From contig NZ_JAGGJA010000005.1 in NCBI RefSeq assembly GCF_026229185.1, positions 186,001-250,000 of the forward strand: DNA of 64,000 nucleotides, in the 5' to 3' direction. A program made the translations under genes and the position numbers. The first letter of the stretch is position 1. Each line of letters starts with the position of its first letter. Positions 50,688-58,536 of the stretch are shown piece after piece. This stretch comes from Fodinibius salsisoli. Lineage in GTDB: Bacteria > Bacteroidota > Rhodothermia > Balneolales > Balneolaceae. Below the pieces are notes generated by a model. The model saw nothing but the letters and a program-made list of their open reading frames with translations, had not been told where the DNA came from and made no database searches.

Positions 50688-52856
50688 CTATTTCTGGGCC
50701 ATATAATAGAGCTGCATGACGCGGAGCTCGCTGTACCCAACGGCCTTATCCAGCTTGTTGTAGACAATGCGCAGCATGTGGGCACCGACGTCATCCATAA
50801 CTTCAAGCACTTCATCCTGTTTGCGCATAGAAAGGTCGGAAGCCGCAGCAATGCCTTCGGGACGCAACTTGTTGCCTTCTTTCAGGTAGGTTTTCAGGTG
50901 CTTAATGATGGTAACCTGCTTCACCCCGTGTTCTTCAGCCAGATGGTCGATGGATTGTCCATCATTGAAAGCCTGGCCCACTTGTTCAAAGGTTTCCCCG
51001 GTATATTTTTTCTTTTTGTTATGCAGCGACTTTTCCTGTTCCTCCAAGTCGTGCTCCTTACAGTACTGGCGGATGAGTTTAAGAAAATCCAGCCCGTATT
51101 TTTTCTTCTTGACTGATCCAACGCCATAAATCGGCATTAGATTATCCTTGCTTTGGGGAAAGTAATACGCCATCTCCATGAGGGTGGTATCCGGGAAGAT
51201 AGCATGCGGTGGTACAGCCTGTTGGTCGGCCAGTTCTTTACGTTTATCCTGAAGCTGTTCAAACAGGTCTTTATCAAAGTTTTGTTCCACATCTGAAGAG
51301 GTACGCTCTATGGCCTCATCGCCAACCACCGTGTCGCTGCGATCTAAGGCACCAAAGACGTTTTCTTTGCCGTTGAGTACGGCCTTGGCCTGTTCGGTGA
51401 GATGTAGCACTCCGTGGTTTTCTTGTTGGGTCAGGTATCCTTGTTTGACGAGCATACGGCCAAGTAAAATCCATTGTTCTTTGGCCCACTCGTTCCCAAT
51501 ATTATACGTAGAAAGTTCATCATGGCCTTTTTCAACGATCTTATCTTTGGATGATCCCCGCAGGATATCAGCAATATAATAGGCATCGTGGGCTTGGTCC
51601 GTCCGGGCAATACAGGATAAGAACTTTTGAGCGTGAACCGTTAGGTCTTCCACTTCAGCATCGAGCGACAGACAGTTGTCGCACATACCACACTCATCCC
51701 GCTCATAGGTTTCACCAAAATAATTCATGAGGGGCACCCGGCGGCACTCATCATGCTCTAGGAAGTTCATCAAATCTTTGAGGTGTTTTTCGGCTACTTC
51801 TTTTTCTTTGCCTTCCTTCTGGTTGATGAAATACTGAATCTTCTGTTTGTCGGAGCGGCTGTATAACATCAGGCAGTCCGAGCGCAAGCCATCGCGACCT
51901 GCCCGGCCGATTTGCTGGTAATAGGATTCAATATTTTTGGGCATGTCGTAGTGCATCACAAAGCGTACATTCGGCTTATCAATGCCCATTCCGAAAGCAA
52001 TAGTCGCTACAATGATAGAGATATCATCGCGAATAAACAGTTCTTGGTTACGGGCACGTAGCTTCTTGGACAACCCCGCATGATAGGGTTTTACGGAATG
52101 TCCTTCTTTCTTTAGTTCTACATACAGCTCTTCCACCTGCTTGCGAGAAAAGCAGTAAATAATGCCGGACTGCTTTTTGCGGGTATAAAGAAAATCGAGG
52201 GTCTGCTCTACAGGATCTTCCTTGTCAGCCACTTTCAGGAAGAGGTTGTCGCGATCAAAGCTGGCCAGGAATGTTTCCGAATCACCCAGCTTCAGGATTT
52301 CTTTGATATCTTGCCGAACCCGGGGTGTTGCGGTAGCCGTCAGTGCCAGGCAGGTGGCACCCGGAAAGTCTTTGCGAACCTCCGTAAGCTGGCGATAATC
52401 CGGACGAAAATCGTGCCCCCATTCCGAGATACAATGGGCTTCATCAATGGTGAACAGGTCTACTTGCTGGTTTGAAAGCAGTTCGCGCGTGCTATCCATC
52501 AAGAGGGTTTCAGGAGCTAGGTACAGCATTTTAACTTCTCCCCGCTTCAATTTTGCCACATTCTCCTCGTATTCATCGGGCGTAAGAGAGCTATTCAGAT
52601 AAATGGCGGGAATATCATACTGACGAAGCTGTTCGACCTGATCTTTCATCAGCGAGATGAGCGGCGATACAACAATCGTCAGCCCATCGAAAAGAAGCGC
52701 CGGTATTTGATAGCAAAGTGATTTTCCTCCGCCTGTGGGCATAATCACAAGGGCATCTTCATTATTTAACACCTGCGATATTACATCCTCCTGAAGCGGT
52801 CGAAAATCTTCGTATCCAAAAACGTTGTTAAGTTTATTTCTGGCTTCTTTAATCAT
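50688..52856 (-). CDS. recQ: ATP-dependent DNA helicase RecQ
   Basis: A 722-residue RecQ helicase with the full domain order. The helicase core has IMPTGGGKSLCYQ (Walker A, Lys45), TIDEAHCISEWGHDFRPDY (DEAH 138-141), ALTATATPRVRQDI, VATIAFGMGIDKPNVRFVMHYD and QQIGRAGRDG. A zinc-binding RQC part follows with HDECRRVPLMNYFGE and DECGMCDNC; an HRDC domain (about 535-615) and a C-terminal helix-turn-helix (DHLAEEHGVKQVTIIKHL) close the protein. It unwinds DNA 3' to 5' in recombinational repair and stalled-fork rescue. Length and order match the Bacteroidota/Bacillota long type. Confidence 0.97.
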   Translation of the reverse strand: MIKEARNKLNNVFGYEDFRPLQEDVISQVLNNEDALVIMPTGGGKSLCYQIPALLFDGLTIVVSPLISLMKDQVEQLRQYDIPAIYLNSSLTPDEYEENVAKLKRGEVKMLYLAPETLLMDSTRELLSNQQVDLFTIDEAHCISEWGHDFRPDYRQLTEVRKDFPGATCLALTATATPRVRQDIKEILKLGDSETFLASFDRDNLFLKVADKEDPVEQTLDFLYTRKKQSGIIYCFSRKQVEELYVELKKEGHSVKPYHAGLSKKLRARNQELFIRDDISIIVATIAFGMGIDKPNVRFVMHYDMPKNIESYYQQIGRAGRDGLRSDCLMLYSRSDKQKIQYFINQKEGKEKEVAEKHLKDLMNFLEHDECRRVPLMNYFGETYERDECGMCDNCLSLDAEVEDLTVHAQKFLSCIARTDQAHDAYYIADILRGSSKDKIVEKGHDELSTYNIGNEWAKEQWILLGRMLVKQGYLTQQENHGVLHLTEQAKAVLNGKENVFGALDRSDTVVGDEAIERTSSDVEQNFDKDLFEQLQDKRKELADQQAVPPHAIFPDTTLMEMAYYFPQSKDNLMPIYGVGSVKKKKYGLDFLKLIRQYCKEHDLEEQEKSLHNKKKKYTGETFEQVGQAFNDGQSIDHLAEEHGVKQVTIIKHLKTYLKEGNKLRPEGIAAASDLSMRKQDEVLEVMDDVGAHMLRIVYNKLDKAVGYSELRVMQLYYMAQK

Positions 52857-52897
52857 AGATCGCGGATAAAATTGATTAATCTGATTGCTCAGATATT

Positions 52898-53284
52898 CTA
52901 TCTGAAATTACTATTAATAAAACGCTTAAAATTCAGGCTATTTTCACCAAAATTAATAAGCAATCCAATTTCTAATTGGAAAGCAGTAAGGTAATTCAGA
53001 ATTTGATTATAGTGGGTTTCATTGATTTCTGATATAGCCTTCAGTTCAACCAATACTTTCTCTTCGACTAAAAAATCTGCTCTTCTTTTACCAACAGATT
53101 TTCCTTTGTAATACAAAGGCATCGAAACTTCTCGGTTAAAATTGATTCCATTGTTTTTTAATTCAATAGCCAGGCTGCGTTGGTAAATAACTTCTGGAAA
53201 TCCATTTCCTAAATCAGAATGGACTTCCATCGCACTACCAATGATAGCACCTGTAATATCGCTGTATTTATAATTCTGACCCAT
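52898..53284 (-). CDS. GxxExxY protein (PD-(D/E)XK-like)
   Basis: The 128-residue protein shows the GxxExxY signature in GNGFPEVIYQRSLAIEL (about 27-43), followed by VSMPLYYKGKSVGKRRADFLVEEKVLVELKAI, where the Asp of RADF and the E-x-K of VELKAI give a nuclease-like core, then INETHYNQILNYLTAFQLEIGLLINFG. Family members are widespread, often in variable chromosome regions, and are assumed to bind or cut nucleic acid, but no function is shown. It lies alone between recQ and carB. Gap lengths are 104 and 41 bases; base use is more AT-rich than the neighbouring carB, so recent arrival is possible. Confidence 0.9.
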   Translation of the reverse strand: MGQNYKYSDITGAIIGSAMEVHSDLGNGFPEVIYQRSLAIELKNNGINFNREVSMPLYYKGKSVGKRRADFLVEEKVLVELKAISEINETHYNQILNYLTAFQLEIGLLINFGENSLNFKRFINSNFR

Positions 53285-53388
53285 TGATGACCAATTAAAC
53301 AGATTGTGATTTAATAGTAAGAGACTTTAATCATCAAATCCTTACATAAAAAATCACTTAATCTGCTTAATCAGTTCAACCTGTGGTC

Positions 53389-56226
53389 CTATTTGCTTAA
53401 GTACAGGTTTTTAAACTCAAAGGGCTTCTTAAAGTGTTCATCATTGAAGTCCTTCATAAAGTAGATTGACTCACCGGTAGACTTCATTTCAGGCCCAAGT
53501 TCCTTCTTGACTTCAGGAAACTTGTCAAAGGGAAATACTGGTTCCTTAATGGCCCACTGGTCGAGCGTAGAGGTTAGCTCTTGCTCGCTGAAGTCGCTCA
53601 GCTTAGCTCCGAGCATTACCTTAACTGCAATCTGAGCTTCGGCTCGTCCAGTGGCCTTAGCTAAGAATGGGATGGTTCGCGTAGACCGTGGGTTTGCCTC
53701 CAGGACAAAGACTTTGTCGCCCTGTACGGCATACTGCACATTCAGGAATCCTTTGATGTTCATATTATCCGCAATCTTTTTGTGATACTCCTTAATCTTG
53801 TCAACGGCAGTATCGCTTAGCGAATAGGTTGGGATGACGGCCGTTGAGTCTCCAGAGTGTACACCGGCTGGCTCAATATGCTGCATGATACCGGAGATAT
53901 GGAGCTCTTCTCCATCATATACGGCATCCACATCCACCTCTACGGCGTGTTCTAAAAACTTATCGATGAGGAAGGCATTCTCCGGATGCGTCTTCAGTAC
54001 CCGTTCGGTATAGAACTCAAGCTCATCCTGTTTAACGGCAATACGCATTCCCTGTCCGCCGAGTACATAACTTGGACGGATAAGTACCGGATAATCAATA
54101 CGATTTGCAATTTCGATCGCTCCATCCACATCCTCGGCCGTACCATAGGGAGGGAAGGGGATATCCAGTTTTTTCAGGAACTCAGAGAACGATCCGCGAT
54201 CTTCTGCAAAGTCAATCATCTCAAAATCAGTACCGAAAATCTTGATGCCTTCTTCCACAAAGCGCTTGCCCAGCTTCAGGGCCGTCTGGCCGCCAACCTG
54301 CAGGATGACACCCTCGGGCTGCTCGTGCTCATAAATATCCAGCACACGCTCCCAGAAGACCGGCTCGAAGTAGAGCTTGTCGGCAATGTCGAAGTCGGTA
54401 GAAACCGTTTCGGGGTTACAGTTAACCATGATGGCCTCGTATCCCATATCCTGGGCGGCTTTCACGGCATGGACGCAGGAGTAATCAAATTCAATACCCT
54501 GACCAATGCGATTGGGACCACTGCCCAGAATCATCACTTTTTTCTTATCGGAGACGTCACTTTCATTCTCGCCTTCGTAAGCAGAATAGAAGTAAGGAGT
54601 TTCAGCGGGGAATTCCGCGGCGCAGGTATCAACCACTTTAAAGGATGGCTTCAGCCCAAGCTCTTTACGTCGGTCGCGCACTTCATTTTCCGTTACCTTT
54701 CCATTGCTCTGGCTGAGCATCCAGGCGATTTGTTCGTCGCCAAAACCAGCCTGTTTGAGTTCAAAAAAGTCCTCTTTGGAGATACCTTCGAGATTTTGTC
54801 CCTCTGTACGGTTTTCAAGGGAAACCATGTAGCGGATCTGCTGCAGGAACCAAGGATCAACTTTGGTAATATCAGCGACCTCTTCTACCGAGGCGCCCAG
54901 TTTGAAGGCGTTTCGGATATTCAGCATGCGATCCCAGTAGGGCTTGATGAGTCGCTCGCGAACATCTTTGCGATCCAGCTCTTCGTAGCCGTCGGCACCG
55001 AGACCGGCGCGACCAATTTCGAGTGACTGGAAAGCTTTATTAAGGGCTTCTGGGAAATTCCGTCCAATCGACATAGCTTCGCCCACCGCTTTCATCTGGG
55101 TGGTCAGTTCTTCATCCACATTAGGGAACTTCTCGAAGTTGAAACGAGGGGTTTTTACAATTACGTAGTCAATGGATGGCTCAAAGCAGGCTGAAGTGTT
55201 GCCTGTAATGGGGTTGGGCAGTTCATCCAGGTTGTAGCCTACGGCCAGCTTGGTTGCAATTTTAGCAATAGGATAACCGGTGGCTTTGGAGGCCAATGCA
55301 GAAGAGCGGCTTACCCGAGGGTTAATTTCAATAGCCACAAAGCGGTCGCTGCCCGGTTCAACGGCAAACTGAACGTTACAGCCCCCGGCAAAAGTCCCGA
55401 TTGAGCGCATCATTTTGATGGCCGCATCGCGCAGCATCTGGAACTGTTTGTCGGTGAGCGTCTGCGATGGTGCTACCGTCACCGAATCGCCGGTATGTAC
55501 GCCCATCGGGTCAATATTTTCAACGGTACAGATGATCACTACGTTGTCGTTCGGGTCACGCAGCAATTCCAGCTCGTATTCTTTCCATCCGAAGATTGAT
55601 TCCTCGATGAGTACACGGTGTACGGGACTCATCTCCAACCCACGGCGGACTTTGCGTTCAAACTCATCTTCGCTCCATACGATACCGCCTCCGGCTCCGC
55701 CCATGGTAAAAGAGGGACGGATTACGATAGGGAGGCCACCAAGTTCTTCGGTAATTTCTTTGGCTTCCAGCAGCGATTCAGCAGCACGGCTTCGGCATTG
55801 CGGGATGTCAATTTCTTCCATCAGGTCGCGGAACTGCTGACGATCTTCCGTAATATCCACGGCATCAATATCAACACCGATAATCTGGATGTCGTGTTCC
55901 GTCCAATAATTCTCCTGCTGCAGGTCGCGAACAAGGTTCAGCCCGGTTTGTCCACCCATGGTAGGGAGTACCGCATCCGGATTTTCTTTTTCCACAATTT
56001 CCCGGATGGAGTCGAGTGTTAATGGCTTCAGGTAAATTTCATCGGCCATCATAGGGTCGGTCATGATGGTCGCCGGATTGGAGTTGATCAATACAACTTC
56101 ATAGCCGTCTTCTTGCAAAGAGCGGCACGCCTGTGAGCCGGAGTAATCAAATTCGCAGGCTTGGCCAATAACGATAGGGCCTGATCCGATGATAAGAATT
56201 TTGTTAATGTCGTTGCGTCGTGGCAT
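53389..56226 (-). CDS. carB: Carbamoyl-phosphate synthase large subunit, short form without the MGS domain
   Basis: A 945-residue protein with two homologous ATP-grasp halves. The first begins ILIIGSGPIVIGQACEFDYSGSQACR, with GGQTGLNLV and IRPSFTMGGAGGG; the second begins VMILGSGPNRIGQGIEFDYSC at about 567, with ILQVGGQTALKLG and IRPSYVLGGQGM. The oligomerisation region lies between. The C-terminus ends at PFEFKNLYLSK, shortly after the second ATP-grasp, so the about 130-residue methylglyoxal-synthase-like allosteric domain of E. coli CarB (1073 residues) is absent. Similar short CarB are known in Bacteroidota. With CarA it makes carbamoyl phosphate from bicarbonate, glutamine nitrogen and two ATP for pyrimidine and arginine synthesis. 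Confidence 0.96.
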   Translation of the reverse strand: MPRRNDINKILIIGSGPIVIGQACEFDYSGSQACRSLQEDGYEVVLINSNPATIMTDPMMADEIYLKPLTLDSIREIVEKENPDAVLPTMGGQTGLNLVRDLQQENYWTEHDIQIIGVDIDAVDITEDRQQFRDLMEEIDIPQCRSRAAESLLEAKEITEELGGLPIVIRPSFTMGGAGGGIVWSEDEFERKVRRGLEMSPVHRVLIEESIFGWKEYELELLRDPNDNVVIICTVENIDPMGVHTGDSVTVAPSQTLTDKQFQMLRDAAIKMMRSIGTFAGGCNVQFAVEPGSDRFVAIEINPRVSRSSALASKATGYPIAKIATKLAVGYNLDELPNPITGNTSACFEPSIDYVIVKTPRFNFEKFPNVDEELTTQMKAVGEAMSIGRNFPEALNKAFQSLEIGRAGLGADGYEELDRKDVRERLIKPYWDRMLNIRNAFKLGASVEEVADITKVDPWFLQQIRYMVSLENRTEGQNLEGISKEDFFELKQAGFGDEQIAWMLSQSNGKVTENEVRDRRKELGLKPSFKVVDTCAAEFPAETPYFYSAYEGENESDVSDKKKVMILGSGPNRIGQGIEFDYSCVHAVKAAQDMGYEAIMVNCNPETVSTDFDIADKLYFEPVFWERVLDIYEHEQPEGVILQVGGQTALKLGKRFVEEGIKIFGTDFEMIDFAEDRGSFSEFLKKLDIPFPPYGTAEDVDGAIEIANRIDYPVLIRPSYVLGGQGMRIAVKQDELEFYTERVLKTHPENAFLIDKFLEHAVEVDVDAVYDGEELHISGIMQHIEPAGVHSGDSTAVIPTYSLSDTAVDKIKEYHKKIADNMNIKGFLNVQYAVQGDKVFVLEANPRSTRTIPFLAKATGRAEAQIAVKVMLGAKLSDFSEQELTSTLDQWAIKEPVFPFDKFPEVKKELGPEMKSTGESIYFMKDFNDEHFKKPFEFKNLYLSK

Positions 56227-56309
56227 TGCTTTAGTAAGCTATTTTTATTCGAATTTTTTTGGATCTGATTTGTTGGGGCGTATGTCGATACGCCCGCACC
56301 CAATATTTT

Positions 56310-57428
56310 TTACGCCAGTTCTTTTTTTCCTTCTTTGATCATATCCATGAACTGGTCAAACAGGTACCGCGAATCATGCGGGCCGGGCGATGCTTCCGGA
56401 TGATACTGAACCGACATGCCTGGGAAGTTTTTGAATCGAAGACCTTCGATGGTATCGTCATTTAAGTTTAGATGCGTGACTTCTACCTTTGAGTCATTCA
56501 AGTCGTCTTCGTCAACCGCAAAACCGTGGTTTTGAGTCGTGATTTCGACGAGCCCGGTCTCCAGATTTTTCACCGGATGGTTGGCACCACGGTGACCTAC
56601 AAACATTTTTCTTGTAGAAATACCTTCCGAAAGAGCCATCAGTTGGTGCCCGAGGCAAATACCGAACAGGGGTTTACCGGTGCTTTTGGCATATTTTACC
56701 ACATCCAGGGCATACTCACTGGTGGCATCCGGATCGCCGGGACCATTGCTAAAGAAAAATCCATCAGGGTTCCATTTCTTTAACTCTTCCTTGTAGTCGC
56801 CTTTGGCCGGGAAGATGCGCAACGTGCAGCCCCGCTTCACAAAATTGTCGATAATACTTTGCTTTATTCCGTAGTCAAAAGCGGCCACTTTAAAGGGACC
56901 ATCGCTGTGTACGGTTTCAGGCTCTTGGCGGGTTACTTCGGTCGCCAGTTCGAGCCCAACCATGTCGTCCCAGTCTTTCGCTTTTTGGACGAGCACATCT
57001 TCATCCAGCTCCTCGGAAGAGATAACCGCATTCATAACTCCTTTAGAGCGGATATGGCGGACTAACTTTCGTGTGTCGACGCCGGTAATACCGACAATGT
57101 TGTTGCGCTCCAGGTATTCCTGGAGGTTGCCGTCGGCCTGTGGGTTACTATGCTCCCAGGAGAAAGATCGTACAATAAGTCCTGATATCATAACCCGCCG
57201 CGCTTCGTCATCGCGACTCATGGTTCCGTAATTTCCAATGTGGGGGTAAGTCATCATCATTAGCTGACCATAATAGCTGGGATCGGTAAAAATTTCTTGG
57301 TAACCAACCATACTGGTGTTAAAACAGAGTTCTCCGCCGGTTGTACCTTTTTTGCCAATGGCGAAACCATGTTCTACGGTGCCGTCGGACAGCGCAATGA
57401 TGGCTTTATCTCTGGGATTCAGTGACAT
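56310..57428 (-). CDS. carA: Carbamoyl-phosphate synthase small (glutaminase) subunit
   Basis: The 372-residue subunit has the N-terminal CPSase domain (about 7-135: AIIALSDGTVEHGFAIG, GELCFNTSMVGYQEIFTDPSY) and a class I glutamine amidotransferase domain. Catalytic Cys258 is in LFGICLGHQLM and His343 and Glu345 in QYHPEASPGPHD. It hydrolyses glutamine and channels ammonia to CarB. carB starts 83 bases downstream on the same strand, making a carA-carB operon in the usual order. The leader upstream contains a strong terminator (57471-57504), which points to attenuation. Confidence 0.96.
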   Translation of the reverse strand: MSLNPRDKAIIALSDGTVEHGFAIGKKGTTGGELCFNTSMVGYQEIFTDPSYYGQLMMMTYPHIGNYGTMSRDDEARRVMISGLIVRSFSWEHSNPQADGNLQEYLERNNIVGITGVDTRKLVRHIRSKGVMNAVISSEELDEDVLVQKAKDWDDMVGLELATEVTRQEPETVHSDGPFKVAAFDYGIKQSIIDNFVKRGCTLRIFPAKGDYKEELKKWNPDGFFFSNGPGDPDATSEYALDVVKYAKSTGKPLFGICLGHQLMALSEGISTRKMFVGHRGANHPVKNLETGLVEITTQNHGFAVDEDDLNDSKVEVTHLNLNDDTIEGLRFKNFPGMSVQYHPEASPGPHDSRYLFDQFMDMIKEGKKELA

Positions 57429-57738
57429 AGTAGAGAGTAGATCGTTTTGAAGGGGTTAAAATTTAGATATAAAAAAAATCCGACAACAGAATTGATGTCG
57501 GATTGATTAAAAACAGAAGTGTGCTGACCATTCGAATGATGGTCAAATATTTTTGGTAACAAGGGGAAAGCAAAGATGCTTCCGTATGACTTAACAAGTT
57601 TGTGTGAACAGGCCAAAAGTTGTTTACTAACTGCCTTTCATTAAGATTTTTGTGCGTCAAAATGTAATTTTAGCGCAAAACTGCATTAAGATACAAAGCA
57701 GACGATGTAATTACAAAGATAATTTCGTGGTATTTGGA
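57429..57738. other. carA leader / intergenic region without a gene
   Basis: About 310 bases between the CPXCG gene and carA, both on the minus strand. It holds the terminator hairpin described separately and, upstream of it on the minus strand, a weaker inverted pair GACCAT/ATGGTC (about 57523-57542). TACATTTTG (minus strand, about 57660) is a one-base-off Bacteroidota -7 element. No convincing leader peptide was seen. Confidence 0.6.
57471..57504 (-). terminator. Intrinsic terminator in the carAB leader (possible attenuator)
   Basis: Read on the minus strand, AATCCGACA (complement of 57496-57504) pairs exactly with TGTCGGATT (complement of 57477-57485) around a 10-base loop and is followed by a run of T to 57471. 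It ends 42 bases before the carA ATG. It is either the end of the co-directional CPXCG transcript, 235 bases upstream, or an attenuator for carAB. Confidence 0.85.
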
Positions 57739-57963
57739 TTATTGGGTGGGGCTGGCCTGAATGATAAATTCTTTGTTCCACTTGTCGTAGGAGATAGACA
57801 GATCGTTAGGGCGACAGCAGATCTGGCAGTCCTCGATATATTTCTGGATTTTACCTTGCGAAGGGTCGACAAAGGTATGGTTAAATTCTCCGCAGTAAAC
57901 ACAACGAAAGGCAGGTGTGTGATTGGTATTTTTTGATTTCATGGCAGTCATACCATCCTCCAT
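57739..57963 (-). CDS. CPXCG-motif cysteine-rich small zinc protein
   Basis: The 74-residue protein has FRCVYCGEFNHTFVDPSQGKIQKYIEDCQICCRPNDLSI, quoted here as three blocks: CVYCGE, VDPSQGKIQKYIEDC and CQICCRPND. This is the pattern of the CPXCG family, with four or five Cys placed as a zinc ribbon. The family is widespread and uncharacterised. The start may be a later Met (MKSKN, residue 9). It is the next gene upstream of carA on the minus strand and may share a transcript with it if the leader terminator is read through. Confidence 0.85.
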   Translation of the reverse strand: MEDGMTAMKSKNTNHTPAFRCVYCGEFNHTFVDPSQGKIQKYIEDCQICCRPNDLSISYDKWNKEFIIQASPTQ

Positions 57964-58031
57964 ACAACGGCTGATAATTACTTAATAATAATCTACATTC
58001 TTTGGAGATGAATTAAAAATTCATTGTTGAC

Positions 58032-58370
58032 CTATTTAAGAAATGTTGTCCTGAACAGGTAGCCTGTTAAGGTAGCAAGTCCCCCTGTCAGTCCGCCAAT
58101 AATGACGGTGATTAAAATAACTAAGCTGGGGTGGGGAAGGCTGAAAAGGTCGGCGATGCGTCCTGTAAGGATGCCATCATTTGCAATATGTATATACAAG
58201 GTATGGATGAGCCACCAGGCGCCGATACCGAGTGCGCCAAACCCAAATGAATGTCCTCCTGAAGTACCGAGAAGAGCACCCAATACAACAGCCGGGATGG
58301 CCAGCGACCACCAGGGAAGAACAAAGCTTAGCAGCCAGGCAGAAAGAGCAAGAAGTATAGCCAGGATCAT
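58032..58370 (-). CDS. Small integral membrane protein, function unknown
   Basis: The 112-residue protein has three to four membrane segments (about 3-20, 22-40, 43-62 and 80-105). Its Gly-rich middle (LGALLGTSGGHSFGFGALGIG) looks structural, and the C-terminus has the GGLTGGLATLTGYLF glycine-zipper pattern. I do not recognise the family. It lies between the penicillin-acylase gene and the CPXCG gene with gaps of 166 and 68 bases. Codon use looks coding (regular GC at third positions). Confidence 0.7.
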   Translation of the reverse strand: MILAILLALSAWLLSFVLPWWSLAIPAVVLGALLGTSGGHSFGFGALGIGAWWLIHTLYIHIANDGILTGRIADLFSLPHPSLVILITVIIGGLTGGLATLTGYLFRTTFLK

Positions 58371-58536
58371 TGGTTAATGGTTATTCGTTATTGGGAAATC
58401 ATATGCTTGGACTGCTGCCTCTATGGTTGTGCCACAAAGTTTGGCAAAGAGTTTCTTCGTGATTCTTTGTGTAGCCTTTGAGAAGCTTCGTGAAATAGCC
58501 ATGAGAAAGCAGTTTATACTAATTTTTGATTATTAT
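58371..58536. repeat. Intergenic TTCGTG/CTTTGTG-type repeat
   Basis: The gap upstream of the acylase stop contains the words GTTTCTTCGTG, TTCTTTGTGTAG and AGCTTCGTGAAAT in close order, a degenerate repetition with period about 20-25. A similar stretch (TTTTGTGAACTTTGTGCC) is at about 34453-34472. No gene is supported here. Confidence 0.4.

Noticed and set aside
53986-55026. 346-codon plus-strand open frame
   Set aside because: It is antisense to carB, which is strongly conserved; long shadows are common opposite such genes.
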